DNA of 64,000 nucleotides. Origin: Deltaproteobacteria bacterium HGW-Deltaproteobacteria-14 (GTDB lineage Bacteria > Myxococcota_A > UBA9042 > PHBI01). Below, in pieces: positions 30,787 to 38,752 of the stretch. Positions within the stretch are counted from its first letter, which is position 1. The number at the start of each line of letters is the position of its first letter. The DNA lies in assembly GCA_002841945.1 (NCBI GenBank), contig PHBI01000082.1, positions 1 through 64,000 of the forward strand, in the 5' to 3' direction. Under the pieces are notes generated by a model. That model was not told where the DNA came from, made no database searches, and was given only the letters and a program-made list of their open reading frames with translations. A program made the translations under genes and the position numbers.

Positions 30787-31720
30787 TCGCGACCCGATCA
30801 ACCACCACCTCTTGCCGCGTCACACCGACTTCGCCTTCGCGCGTCTCGAGCACCTGCTCGATGCTGCGCCCACGTGTCCCATGTGTCGCACCGCGCACTG
30901 GCAGGTCAACGATCGCCTCGACGTCTATCGCGAGGACGGCATCGTCGCCAATCTCCACCTGCGCTGTGTGACCTGCGGCTTCATCGCCTCGTTCGACGCC
31001 GTGCGCCTCGGGCTGGTCGGCCCGCGAGGGGGCTTGGTCTCGAAGGCCAAGATGGCAGTGGTCTACGCCGAGATGAACGCAGCGCCGCCGGAGGTCGTGC
31101 CCGTGATCCCGCCGCGCGCGTTGTGGTGGAGCTGGGTGTCGATCGACGCGTTCGACCGCTATCAGCCGGAGCTCTGCGCCCAGTACGGCGGCGGCGACGT
31201 GGCGATAGGCTATCTCTACCTCGACGCGGACGCGGGAGCGAACGTGCGCCTCGACGCCATCGCCCGCTACCGCGACGGCGACCTCGTGAGGGTCGGCCAG
31301 GTGCCGAAGGACGTGGCGATCTTGCTGCGACCCGGCAGCTATGCGTGGGACGCGCTGCAGCCGCTCGCCCCCCCAGAGCGCGAGATCCCGGCCGGGATCG
31401 ATGAGTACCGGCGACCCGATCTCGATCCCCTCCGCGCCCTCACCGGGCTCGATGAGCACCGCGCGCCGGGCTACCCGGACGACCTCCGCGTGGTGGCTGT
31501 CCCGCCCCTCGAGCTCGAGGACGCGTCCCCCGAGGCCCTGTGGGTTCGCCTCGAGGGCCGGGCCCCGGATGGGCAGCTCGTCGGGCTCCTGCTGAACTCC
31601 CCGACGGTGGCCGCCTTCGGCCTCGTCGCCGGCCAGCGGGTGACGTTCCAGTTCGACCCGCGCCGGCCCGAGTTCCTCTACTTCCGCGCCCCGGGCGTCG
31701 CGCCCCGAACCACGTCGTGA
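30779..31720 (+). CDS. Unknown protein with N-terminal zinc-ribbon-like Cys pairs
   Basis: A 313-residue protein. Near the N-terminus CPMC (residues ~33-36) and CVTC (~63-66) are spaced as in a treble-clef or ribbon zinc site. The rest is globular with WWSWVSIDAFDRYQPELC and a C-terminal beta region (ELEDASPEALWVRLEG, VTFQFDPRRPEFLYF) that may be an OB-like or beta-sandwich fold. No enzyme motif is seen. The start codon lies in a perfect inverted repeat. At the edge of the accessory island. Confidence 0.65.
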   Translation: MAARDPINHHLLPRHTDFAFARLEHLLDAAPTCPMCRTAHWQVNDRLDVYREDGIVANLHLRCVTCGFIASFDAVRLGLVGPRGGLVSKAKMAVVYAEMNAAPPEVVPVIPPRALWWSWVSIDAFDRYQPELCAQYGGGDVAIGYLYLDADAGANVRLDAIARYRDGDLVRVGQVPKDVAILLRPGSYAWDALQPLAPPEREIPAGIDEYRRPDLDPLRALTGLDEHRAPGYPDDLRVVAVPPLELEDASPEALWVRLEGRAPDGQLVGLLLNSPTVAAFGLVAGQRVTFQFDPRRPEFLYFRAPGVAPRTTS

Positions 31721-31827
31721 CCTGGGCCTGGCTTCGAGCACCTTCGCAGGCAGCCACCCAGGGGCCGGCGGTCGCGAGGGAGCCCCGACACGCCAGTGGT
31801 CGAGCGGATTGAGCCCGTCGCGCGCGT

Positions 31828-31910
31828 CAGGGACGTCGAGGGCCATGAGGCGCAGGAGGTCTTGACGCCAGGCTTCCCCCTCATGGCAGCGCCCCCATGG
31901 GGAGTCAAGG
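31828..31910 (-). pseudogene. Remnant of a HepT-like toxin gene
   Basis: On the minus strand 31828-31880 encodes EAWRQDLLRLMALDVPDAR, nearly identical to the HepT-like gene at 42776-43156 (EAWHQDLLRLMALDVPDAR), and the DNA matches there (43007-43057). After this the similarity stops. The adjoining GCAGCGCCCCCATGGGGAGTCAAGG (31886-31910) also matches the flank of the other copy (around 43165-43190), with the ~107 bases in between missing. So this is a deletion remnant without function. Confidence 0.75.
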
Positions 31911-31941
31911 AGGCGGCGCGCGCGGCGCTGCGAGGCGGTCG

Positions 31942-33504
31942 TCAATTGCGGGTTCGCCCGAGGACCGTGATAAGCCCGCCGCGGCTGAGGGTCCAGCGCA
32001 CGTCCTCGGCCGGCGGTGCGGCTCGGAGTCGCCCCTGGTGCAGCAGCTCCAAGTGGCAGGTCACGCATAGGCCGACCAGGTTGGACCGCTCCTCGCCGCC
32101 GCCGCGGCTTCGGAAGACCAGGTGATGCGGGGTCAGGTCGCGGTTGGAGCAGACGGGAGGCGCGCAGCGGAAGCGGAAGCGCTCGCGCTCGTGAACGTCC
32201 TGGTAGGCGACGCGCGCGCTCGGGTCCTGGACCAGCCACTCGTGCCAGAACGTGCGAATCAGGAAGTCCGCGAACTCGCCGGGCTCGCCAGCCGCTCGGA
32301 ACCAGCCCTCGACGGCGCACCAGAACGCCACCATCTCGGCCCCGAGCCACAACCGCAGCGCCACCCGTCCCGCCCCCCGGCGCGTCCCGACCTGGCGCGT
32401 GGTCATCTCGACCGCGCTCTCCGGGTCCCCGGACATCTGGCTCGACCCGGGCGGAGTCCCAAACCCTGGCGTGGATTGGGACCCGCCGTCCCCGGACATC
32501 TGGCCGCCATGCACGAGCAGGTCGGCGACGGTCCCATCGAGGATGGCGCGCTCGAGGTCGAGGTGGCCCGCGAGCGTCTTGTCGTCGGGCGGGGCGAGGC
32601 CGAAGGGGGACGCTCCCTCGGCGCGGGCGATGGTCTCGACCGCCTCGACCTCTTCCTTGAGGTGCTTGACGGTGCGCTGTCCGGCGCGGTCGAGCCAGGC
32701 CCCGACGGTGTCATGGTCGGCGACGCCGGACACGAGCCGCGCCGCCTCGAACCCGACGGCGCCCTCGTCGAGGGCGAGCGCGACCTCCGGCAGCAGGTCG
32801 CAGCGGCGGTCCAACGTCATGCGCGCCTTCACGCTGGCCAGCGAGCACCCGAGCCGCTCGTGGGCGTACTGCGTCGGGCTCGCGTAGCCAAGATCATGCC
32901 AGCCGTCGACCTCCCACAGGCGGCGCGCGAGCTCGCCGAGCCGGCCGTCGCGGCGCTGCAGCTGGGTGTTGAGGTCGCGGAGGTGGGCGTCGAGGGCGAC
33001 CGGCTCGCGCGCGGGCGCCGCGACCCCATCAGTAGCCGTGGCGACGGCGTCGGCAACGGCAGCGACCAAGGCTGGTTCGGCGTCGCCGCCGTGAAAGCGG
33101 TCCTCGGCGGCGACCTCAGCGGAGCGGCGCATCAGGTCGCGCTGCTGGTCGGAGGTGGCGGCGCGGGCGCTAGCTGCGAGCTCGCGCTTGAGCCCGGGGT
33201 GGCGCAGCTGCAGGGAGACGAGGGATTCAGCCAGCAGCACCTCGATCACGGCGTCGTCGCTGGACGCGCCAGTCTGGGCGGCGACAAAGCGCCGCGTCAG
33301 CTCGTAGGCCCAAAAGGCTCCGAGGTCGGGGAAGCCCAGGTCGGCGGCCCCGCCGGTGCGGCGCAGGAGTGCCAGGCCGTCGCCGAGCGCCAATCGCAGG
33401 GCGCTGGCCCCGCGCGTCAGGGCCACGAGGTCGCGGTCGACGGCCGCGAGCCACCCCGCAGGCGGGGCGGACTGCGAACCTCGGGCATGGGCGCGCGCGT
33501 TCAT
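31942..33504 (-). CDS. HNH endonuclease-domain protein (13E12/DUF222-like layout), long copy
   Basis: A 520-residue protein. The N-terminal ~150 residues are helical. A conserved central part (LDAHLRDLNTQLQRRDGRLGELARRLWEVDGW, then YASPTQYAHERLGCSLASVKARMTLDRR) follows, then a variable linker, then a C-terminal HNH domain: CSNRDLTPHHLVFRSRGG, GLCVTCHLELLH, with H-H as catalytic and Cys pairs for zinc. This layout resembles the repeated 13E12-type HNH proteins of other bacteria. The linker contains a 63-bp repeat unit. AAAGGGG precedes the ATG. A shorter paralogue is at 52290-53555. Confidence 0.85.
   Translation of the reverse strand: MNARAHARGSQSAPPAGWLAAVDRDLVALTRGASALRLALGDGLALLRRTGGAADLGFPDLGAFWAYELTRRFVAAQTGASSDDAVIEVLLAESLVSLQLRHPGLKRELAASARAATSDQQRDLMRRSAEVAAEDRFHGGDAEPALVAAVADAVATATDGVAAPAREPVALDAHLRDLNTQLQRRDGRLGELARRLWEVDGWHDLGYASPTQYAHERLGCSLASVKARMTLDRRCDLLPEVALALDEGAVGFEAARLVSGVADHDTVGAWLDRAGQRTVKHLKEEVEAVETIARAEGASPFGLAPPDDKTLAGHLDLERAILDGTVADLLVHGGQMSGDGGSQSTPGFGTPPGSSQMSGDPESAVEMTTRQVGTRRGAGRVALRLWLGAEMVAFWCAVEGWFRAAGEPGEFADFLIRTFWHEWLVQDPSARVAYQDVHERERFRFRCAPPVCSNRDLTPHHLVFRSRGGGEERSNLVGLCVTCHLELLHQGRLRAAPPAEDVRWTLSRGGLITVLGRTRN
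32440..32502 (-). repeat. 63-bp minisatellite unit in the long HNH gene
   Basis: CAGATGTCCGG recurs after exactly 63 bases, giving one full unit and the start of a second. The unit shares ATCCACGCCAGGGTT and ...CGAGC with the two units at 52953-53078 in the paralogue. Confidence 0.85.
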
Positions 33505-33529
33505 GCCCCTTTATAACACGGGGGTTTGC

Positions 33530-33575
33530 GCGCCTTCATGGCGGCCCCTTACGCGCCTTCATGGCGGCCTCTTAC
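33530..33575. repeat. Two tandem 23-bp units
   Basis: GCGCCTTCATGGCGGCC-CCTTAC (33530-33552) is repeated at 33553-33575 with one mismatch, followed by TTACGCCC. It lies upstream of the long HNH gene. No function is evident. Confidence 0.8.
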
Positions 33576-33639
33576 GCCCATTTTCGCGCCCTCCCCCACC
33601 GCCGCGATCGTTCCTCCCGGATCGCGGCGACCTCCGCCC

Positions 33640-34015
33640 GCGCAGGGGCCGCCACGGTCATTCTGAGCGATCCCACCTCGCAAAGCGAGATTCCCACTGA
33701 ACACGCGTCGAGTAAAATCGACCGCACCGCCGACCTTTCTCCCTCCTCCGGCGCGCTGGGTTCGGCGACCGGGCGGCCGACGTGCTCGACCCGACGGCGT
33801 TGGTTCGGCTCCACGCGCGCTACGCCAACCGCCCGCGCCTGGACGGCGCTCGACGACGCCATAACCGACATCCGGGACGCCGGTCGCTAAGCCTTCCGCA
33901 ACACCCCCGACGCCCGCCGCTTCGCGAGCGCGTACGAGCGCGGGCAGCGCAAGGCGCAACGCCGCAAGCGCGACTCCGGCCCGACAACGACGCCGCTCGT
34001 CGCCACGGCCTGAAC
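33640..34015 (+). pseudogene. Decayed coding remnants upstream of the long HNH gene
   Basis: Around 33655-33725 the DNA resembles the inverse of ~52240-52330, the region upstream of the short HNH gene: both have CCACGGYCATT, GAGATT and CACTGAAC. Further on (33840-34014) a frame reads TALDDAITDIRDAGR, a TAA stop, then AFRNTPDARRFASAYERGQ and a Lys/Arg-rich end, looking like one small protein broken by an in-frame stop. I do not recognise the parent gene. Confidence 0.4.
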
Positions 34016-34023
34016 CCGCTGCC

Positions 34024-34164
34024 GGGATCGGCTCGACCCGTGTCGGGATCGGCTCGACCCGTGTCGGGATCGGCTCGACCCGCATCGGGATCGGCTCGAC
34101 CCGTGTCGGGATCGGCTCGACCCGCATCAGGATCGGCTCGACCCGTGTCGGGGTCGGCCTGCGG
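34024..34164. repeat. 21-bp tandem repeat, six full units plus a partial
   Basis: Units of GGGATCGGCTCGACCCG plus TGTC or CATC start at 34024, 34045, 34066, 34087, 34108 and 34129, and a degenerate partial follows. Variation is limited to the TG/CA pair near the end and one A. The two forms (TGTC, CATC) partly alternate. There are no spacers, so it is not a CRISPR array. It opens frames on both strands (GSARPVS on plus, RVEPIPT on minus) that are by-products of the 21-bp period. Confidence 0.9.
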
Positions 34165-34332
34165 TGCGGTTTCGCGCCATCCAGCCCGACCGCGCCCGCC
34201 GGCGCGTGGTCGTCCCGACCGCGATGCGCCCCAAGCCAGACCGCTTCCCCTATGGTCACCGCCTGCACCGTCGATCGCCCATCCCGCGTTGACGTGGGTC
34301 CCGGCGGGTACGCCATGTTCGTTGACCACCCC

Positions 34333-34854
34333 TCACGCCAGCGCGTAGCGGCGGCCGCGGGCGTTGCCGCTGACGTCGACGCGATCATCGGCCTCGAGCT
34401 GCTGACGCAGCGGGGTCCACTCCGCGTCCTCGAACCCCAGCCCATCCACGAAGTCGGCGCGGGCGACGGGCTCGTCGCGGTCCTCGAGTAGGCGCAGAGC
34501 CTCCGCCACGCGCGCATCGAGGTCGTTGTCAGCGGTCGCGACCGAGGCAGAGCGCGACAGACGCGGCGGCGTGCCACTGCTCGAGCTCGTCGTTGGCGAC
34601 TTGGAAAGCGCGCGCGCCACCGGACCATCGGCCCCCGCCCAGCGCGCCAGCTCCAAGACCGTCGCCGCGGGCGCCGCCTCCCGAACGCACGCCGGCGCCT
34701 CGAGGGTGCCGCGCAACTTCTCCTCCTGCTCCGCGATCGCCTCGCCCACCGCCACATCGAGCTCGCGCGCACGCTGTTCGAGCCCCGTGAGACCCGTCAC
34801 CGCCCACGGCGCCCCCCGCTCCGCCGGGGTGGGTCCGTTCGACGTACTGAACAT
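34333..34854 (-). CDS. Small protein with C-terminal wHTH-like segment, possibly damaged
   Basis: A 173-residue frame. The N-terminal half (LEQRARELDVAVGEAIAEQEEKLRG) is helical. The C-terminal ~60 residues (DARVAEALRLLEDRDEPV, WTPLRQQLEADDRVDV, RGRRYALA) resemble a small winged-helix. The middle ~35 residues are Ser/Thr/Pro-rich and unlike the ends. In the neighbouring frame that same stretch reads AFQVANDELEQWHAAASVALCLGRD, which looks more natural, so two compensating indels near 34612 and 34537 may have scrambled it. It follows the SNF2 remnant by 30 bases. Unknown role. Confidence 0.45.
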   Translation of the reverse strand: MFSTSNGPTPAERGAPWAVTGLTGLEQRARELDVAVGEAIAEQEEKLRGTLEAPACVREAAPAATVLELARWAGADGPVARALSKSPTTSSSSGTPPRLSRSASVATADNDLDARVAEALRLLEDRDEPVARADFVDGLGFEDAEWTPLRQQLEADDRVDVSGNARGRRYALA

Positions 34855-34884
34855 CCGACGCCCGCGCCGCGACCGCCGCCCCCC

Positions 34885-36601
34885 TTACCCCTCGCCGAAC
34901 ACGAGGCGTCGCCCTTCCGCCAGGACGTCGGCCGCGAGGTGGCGCGGCACCTCGGCCGCGGTGGCGAGGCCCTGGGCCCGTAGGACCGCGTTCGCCTCGA
35001 CGCCGCTCGCGTGCCCGGCCGGAACCAGCTCGCCGTAGAGCCACACCGCCAGCGCGCTCGACTCGGGGAGCGTCGCCTGACCCGCACGCTCCGCAAGCGC
35101 CGCCACCATCGCCGTCGCGACCAGCGCCAAGGCCTCCCCCGGGTGCCCGTCGAGCAGCGCCGCCGCCGCCTCGAGCTTGCGCCGCGCCAGCGCCCTCAGC
35201 GGCGACTCCGACGGCGCCGCCGCCGGCCGCGTCCACGCCTCGCGCGCCCCCGACACCAGCCCCCCAGCCACCCGCGACAGCGCCGCCCACGTGCGCCGGT
35301 CCACGATCGCCACCGGCCCGTTCACCACGTGCGCCTCCGCCTCCGCGATCAGCGCCTCCGACGCCCCCTCCACGATGCACACGAGCCCCGTCGGCGTCGC
35401 CAACACCCGCTCGAGATGCCCGCCCAACACCCGCTGAACCACCTCGAGCAGCCACCCCAGCGCGTCGTCGCCCTCGTCCTCGCGCTCGGGACGCACCGGC
35501 ATCACCCCCGCCCCGTCCATCTGCGGCGCGGGCGCGAGCGTCGGCGGCGCCGCCACCGCGTCCTCCACCTCCGGCTCCACCGGCGCCGGGTCCGGCTCCT
35601 TGGACAACGCCTCGAGCGCCAGCTCGAGCACCCGCGACGACACCCCCACGACGTCCTCGTGCGACTCGGGCTCGATGGCGTTGATGAACAGCTCGCGCTT
35701 CGTCTCCAGCAGCGCCGCGACCCGCTCCTCGTACGACTCGCTCGCCACCAGCTGGATGATCTGCACCGCGTGGCGCTACCCGAGCCGATGCACGCGCCCG
35801 ATGCGCTGGTTCAAGATCGCAGGGTTGAACGGCAACTCAATATTGATCAACACTGCAGCGCACTGCAGGTTCAGCCCCGTCGACCCCGCGTCCGTCGACA
35901 GGAACACCATGCACTCCGGATCCGGTCGCCGGGTCCCAGGCGACGAACACCACCGCCCGCGGCCGCTCACCGGCGCCCGCCCTGCGCTTGCGCCGCCGCG
36001 ACTTCGCGATCCTGTGCAGCACCGCCTCGATGTGCTTGCAGGTGCCGAGGAGGTTGACCGCGAAGTCGGGACAGCTGCACGTGTTCATGCGCTCGCTGGT
36101 CGATCGGATGAGCACCCGATACGGCCGCAGCGACGCCCCGCTCGGCGTCAACGAGCGCGCGCTCCAGGTCCCGAAGTCCGGCTCCCCCGCCACGTGCTCG
36201 ACCACGACCTGCGCCCGCCCGCGCCGCACTCGGTCGGCGACCGCCTCGTCGGCCGCGCTGCTGATCTCCGCGTCGCCGAGATCCTGCCGCGCCGCGTACG
36301 CCGCGAGCGCCGCGATCGCGTGCTTACACGCCGGCTCGAGCTCGAACGGGCAGTCGCACGAGACGCTGAGCTCGTCGTCCTCGTCGCGCCGGATCTCCAC
36401 CTGATAGGGCATCCGCGGCCGGCTCCCGGAGACCGCGGCCCACACCCGCTCGGCGTCCCAACCCAGCTCGATCACCCGCTGCTCGGCGAAGTACGCCAGG
36501 CCGCGCCGCACCACCGCGTCCGACGCCAACGCGCGCAGCCCCTCGGAGTCCAACAGAAACGGGTCCACCGCTGTCTCGAGCTGCATCTCCGTCACGCTCA
36601 T
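34885..36601 (-). pseudogene. SWIM zinc-finger / SNF2-type helicase gene with large internal deletion and nonsense codon
   Basis: From the ATG at 36601 (GGGAGGGG upstream) about 220 residues encode the N-terminus with two SWIM motifs: CDCPFELEPACKH and CSCPDFAVNLLGTCKH. At ~35918 the sequence jumps from VVFVAWDP to MVFLSTDAGSTGLNLQ in another frame, which is helicase motif V. The whole ATPase core, normally ~600 residues, is missing. Motif VI reads NQRIGRVHRLG, then TAG (35776-35778) where the family has Gln, a CAG-to-TAG change, and RHAVQIIQLVASESYEERV continues in frame. A ~290-residue C-terminal region runs to 34885. Such helicases use ATP to remodel nucleoprotein. This copy cannot work. 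Confidence 0.88.
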
Positions 36602-36762
36602 CGCCGCCCCTCCCGTGGCTCTCGAGGAGCCATCTCCTATCACGGCGCCCCGAGCCGCGTCATCGCCCCCTCGCGCCGGGCGAGCGCGTCGCCCGACCCG
36701 CGCTCGGGCTCCTCCAACCGCGCCTGGTTGCCAGCCTTCCGCCAAACGACTATCTCCGACCC

Positions 36763-38079
36763 ATGGACGACGTGGAGCTCGAGGACGAGGTCGGCCAGAC
36801 CCTCGTGGGCGACGTGGAGCCGCGCCGGCTCGACGCCTACCGCTTCGCCCTCGGGATCCTGCCGATCTTCCGGCTCGTGCGCAGCCTGTTCTCGACCAAC
36901 GAGCTCGACACCTGCCTCAAGCTCATGCTCCTCCACGAGCTCTCGCGCGCCCGGGGCCGCTCGTCGGTCGACCGCATCCGCGGCCTCGCCGGCTTCCTCC
37001 CCCCCGACCGCGTCGACGCCCTCGTCCGCTCCCTCAAGGACGGCGGCTGGCTCCACCTGCGCGGCTCAGACAACACCTACGTCGTCAGCCACGACGCCAT
37101 GCACCTGTTGACGCTCCTCCACGGCGCCGAGCTCGGCAACCTCACCCCCGCCAACGTCCTGTCCCGCGTCGCCCAGACCGCCGAGTTCAACGCCACCCTC
37201 GACGGCGGCGGCAGCGCCGTCGGCCTCCTCCTCGACTACCTCCACAACCTCGTCGACGAAGAGGTCGACCAGGCCCACGCCGTCTTCCGCACCGGCCGCC
37301 CCTTCCGCATGATCCAGTGGAGCCGCAAAGAACACGCCCGCCAGCTCGACACCATCCGCGCCGTCCTCGCCCACCTCGCCGACCGCCTCGACGCCGCCTC
37401 CCACGAGCTCGCCCGCGTCGTCCGCCTCCACGAGTCCATGCAGGAGCTCGTCCGGATGCACACCAGCATCCACACTCGCCTGCGCGAGTGGAACCTCGAG
37501 CGCCTCCACACCAGCGACGCCGGCTACTCCATCCCTCAGCTCATCGAGGCCACCCTCGGCGTCGACGACCACACCCTCGAGCGCGACGTCGCCCCCCTCA
37601 TCGCCGACCCCGGGCTCGCGCCGTCACTGACCCTCGACGAGATCCGCGCCCGCTTCCACGCCGCCCGCCGCAAGCTCGACAAGGACCGCGCCGCCTACAC
37701 CTACGCCCCGGTCGCCCCCGCCCCCCACGCCGCGTGGGAGACCGCCGACGGCGATCGTGGTGAGGGCCGCGCCGACGCCCTCCGCGCCCGCCTCACCGCG
37801 CTCCTGACCGACCGCGACGCCGTCGAGCTCGGCGACTGGCTCGACGACGCCACCCTCCCCCGCGCCGCCAGCCACCTCGCCGCCCTCGCCACCCTCGCCG
37901 TCGGCGGCCACCTCACCCTCGACGACGACCGCGCCGCCCGCGTCACCATGACCCCGGCCGTCCCCCGCGCCGTCCCGCCCGAGGCCCTCGTCTCCTGGCT
38001 CGAAGACGAGCACCTCGCCGTGCGCCTGCACTTCGGCACCGCCGCCCGCGTCCGCGTCGAGGCCGCCCATGACGACTGA
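36763..38079 (+). CDS. jetA: Wadjet JetA (MksF-like kleisin subunit)
   Basis: A 438-residue first gene of a four-gene cluster. The N-terminal region (RFALGILPIFRLVRSLFSTNELDTCLKLMLLHEL) has winged-helix-like helices. The middle holds a long helical segment (LDAASHELARVVRLHESMQELVRM), and a C-terminal wHTH-like part follows, as in kleisin MksF/JetA that bridges the SMC heads. The sequence does not show the DUF3375 pattern of type I JetA that I know, so it belongs to another Wadjet subtype. Assignment rests on order and on the clear JetC and JetD partners. It starts 161 bases from the divergent SWIM-SNF2 remnant and overlaps jetB by 11 bases. Confidence 0.8.
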   Translation: MDDVELEDEVGQTLVGDVEPRRLDAYRFALGILPIFRLVRSLFSTNELDTCLKLMLLHELSRARGRSSVDRIRGLAGFLPPDRVDALVRSLKDGGWLHLRGSDNTYVVSHDAMHLLTLLHGAELGNLTPANVLSRVAQTAEFNATLDGGGSAVGLLLDYLHNLVDEEVDQAHAVFRTGRPFRMIQWSRKEHARQLDTIRAVLAHLADRLDAASHELARVVRLHESMQELVRMHTSIHTRLREWNLERLHTSDAGYSIPQLIEATLGVDDHTLERDVAPLIADPGLAPSLTLDEIRARFHAARRKLDKDRAAYTYAPVAPAPHAAWETADGDRGEGRADALRARLTALLTDRDAVELGDWLDDATLPRAASHLAALATLAVGGHLTLDDDRAARVTMTPAVPRAVPPEALVSWLEDEHLAVRLHFGTAARVRVEAAHDD

Positions 38080-38752
38080 CCGCGCCGAACAGATCGCCGC
38101 GCTCCTGCTCGCCGAAGGCTCGCTCCGCCACGACGACGACGACCACGCCGAGATCCGCAAAGACCTCCTCGGCAACGCCGAGCTCTTCCTCGACGTCGCC
38201 CGCCGCCTCGCCGACGTCGGCTACGAGCTCGTCGAGAACCTCGGCCACGTCGGCGTCCGCCTCGGCTCGCGCCACGCCGGCCGCCACAACCGCCTCGGCC
38301 TCCACGCCGGCCACATCCGCCTGCTCGTCTACCTCTGGACCCACCTCGTCTACCGCGAGTGGACCGACCTGCGCCGCGACCGGACATCGGCCCCGCCCGG
38401 CGCCGAGCAGGCCGCCCTGATCTTCGGCGACGACCCCGCCGACGAGCCCCTCTCCATCGCCTACAGCCACGTGCGCGCCGAGCTCTCCGAGGTCATGTCC
38501 GAGAGCCACTTCACCGGCATCATGCGCGCGCTGCGGCGCCACCGCTTCATCCGCTACGACAGGTCCAAGCGCGACCGCATCTGGGCCGACGCGGCGCTCT
38601 ACACCCTCGTCGACATGCGCCGGATGGAGGACTTCCTCGTCGACCTCGCCCGCCGCATGGGCGCCGGCGACATCCCCGACGCCGTCCGCCTGGTGACCCG
38701 GGGCGCCGCCATCCCCCCGACGCCGAGCGACGACGAGGAGAGCCCCGCGTGA
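38069..38752 (+). CDS. jetB: Wadjet JetB (MksE-like subunit)
   Basis: A 227-residue protein whose ATG lies within the end of jetA. It is composed of two winged-helix-like halves (IRKDLLGNAELFLDVARRLADVGYELVENLG; VRAELSEVMSESHFTGIMRALRRHRFIRYD), as in MksE/JetB (KITE-type) subunits that bind the kleisin. Size and position between JetA and the SMC-like JetC fit. Its stop codon overlaps the jetC start (GTGA). The complex with JetA and JetC recognises and extrudes plasmid DNA in known Wadjet systems. Confidence 0.83.
   Translation: MTTDRAEQIAALLLAEGSLRHDDDDHAEIRKDLLGNAELFLDVARRLADVGYELVENLGHVGVRLGSRHAGRHNRLGLHAGHIRLLVYLWTHLVYREWTDLRRDRTSAPPGAEQAALIFGDDPADEPLSIAYSHVRAELSEVMSESHFTGIMRALRRHRFIRYDRSKRDRIWADAALYTLVDMRRMEDFLVDLARRMGAGDIPDAVRLVTRGAAIPPTPSDDEESPA

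Noticed and set aside
34024..34164. CRISPR array
   Set aside because: Units are directly adjacent with no spacers, and no cas genes are present.
33549..34772. A long minus-strand protein with RVEPIPT/RVEPIPM repeats
   Set aside because: The repeats are a by-product of the 21-bp period; the rest has no protein-like composition and crosses decayed genes and a 23-bp repeat.
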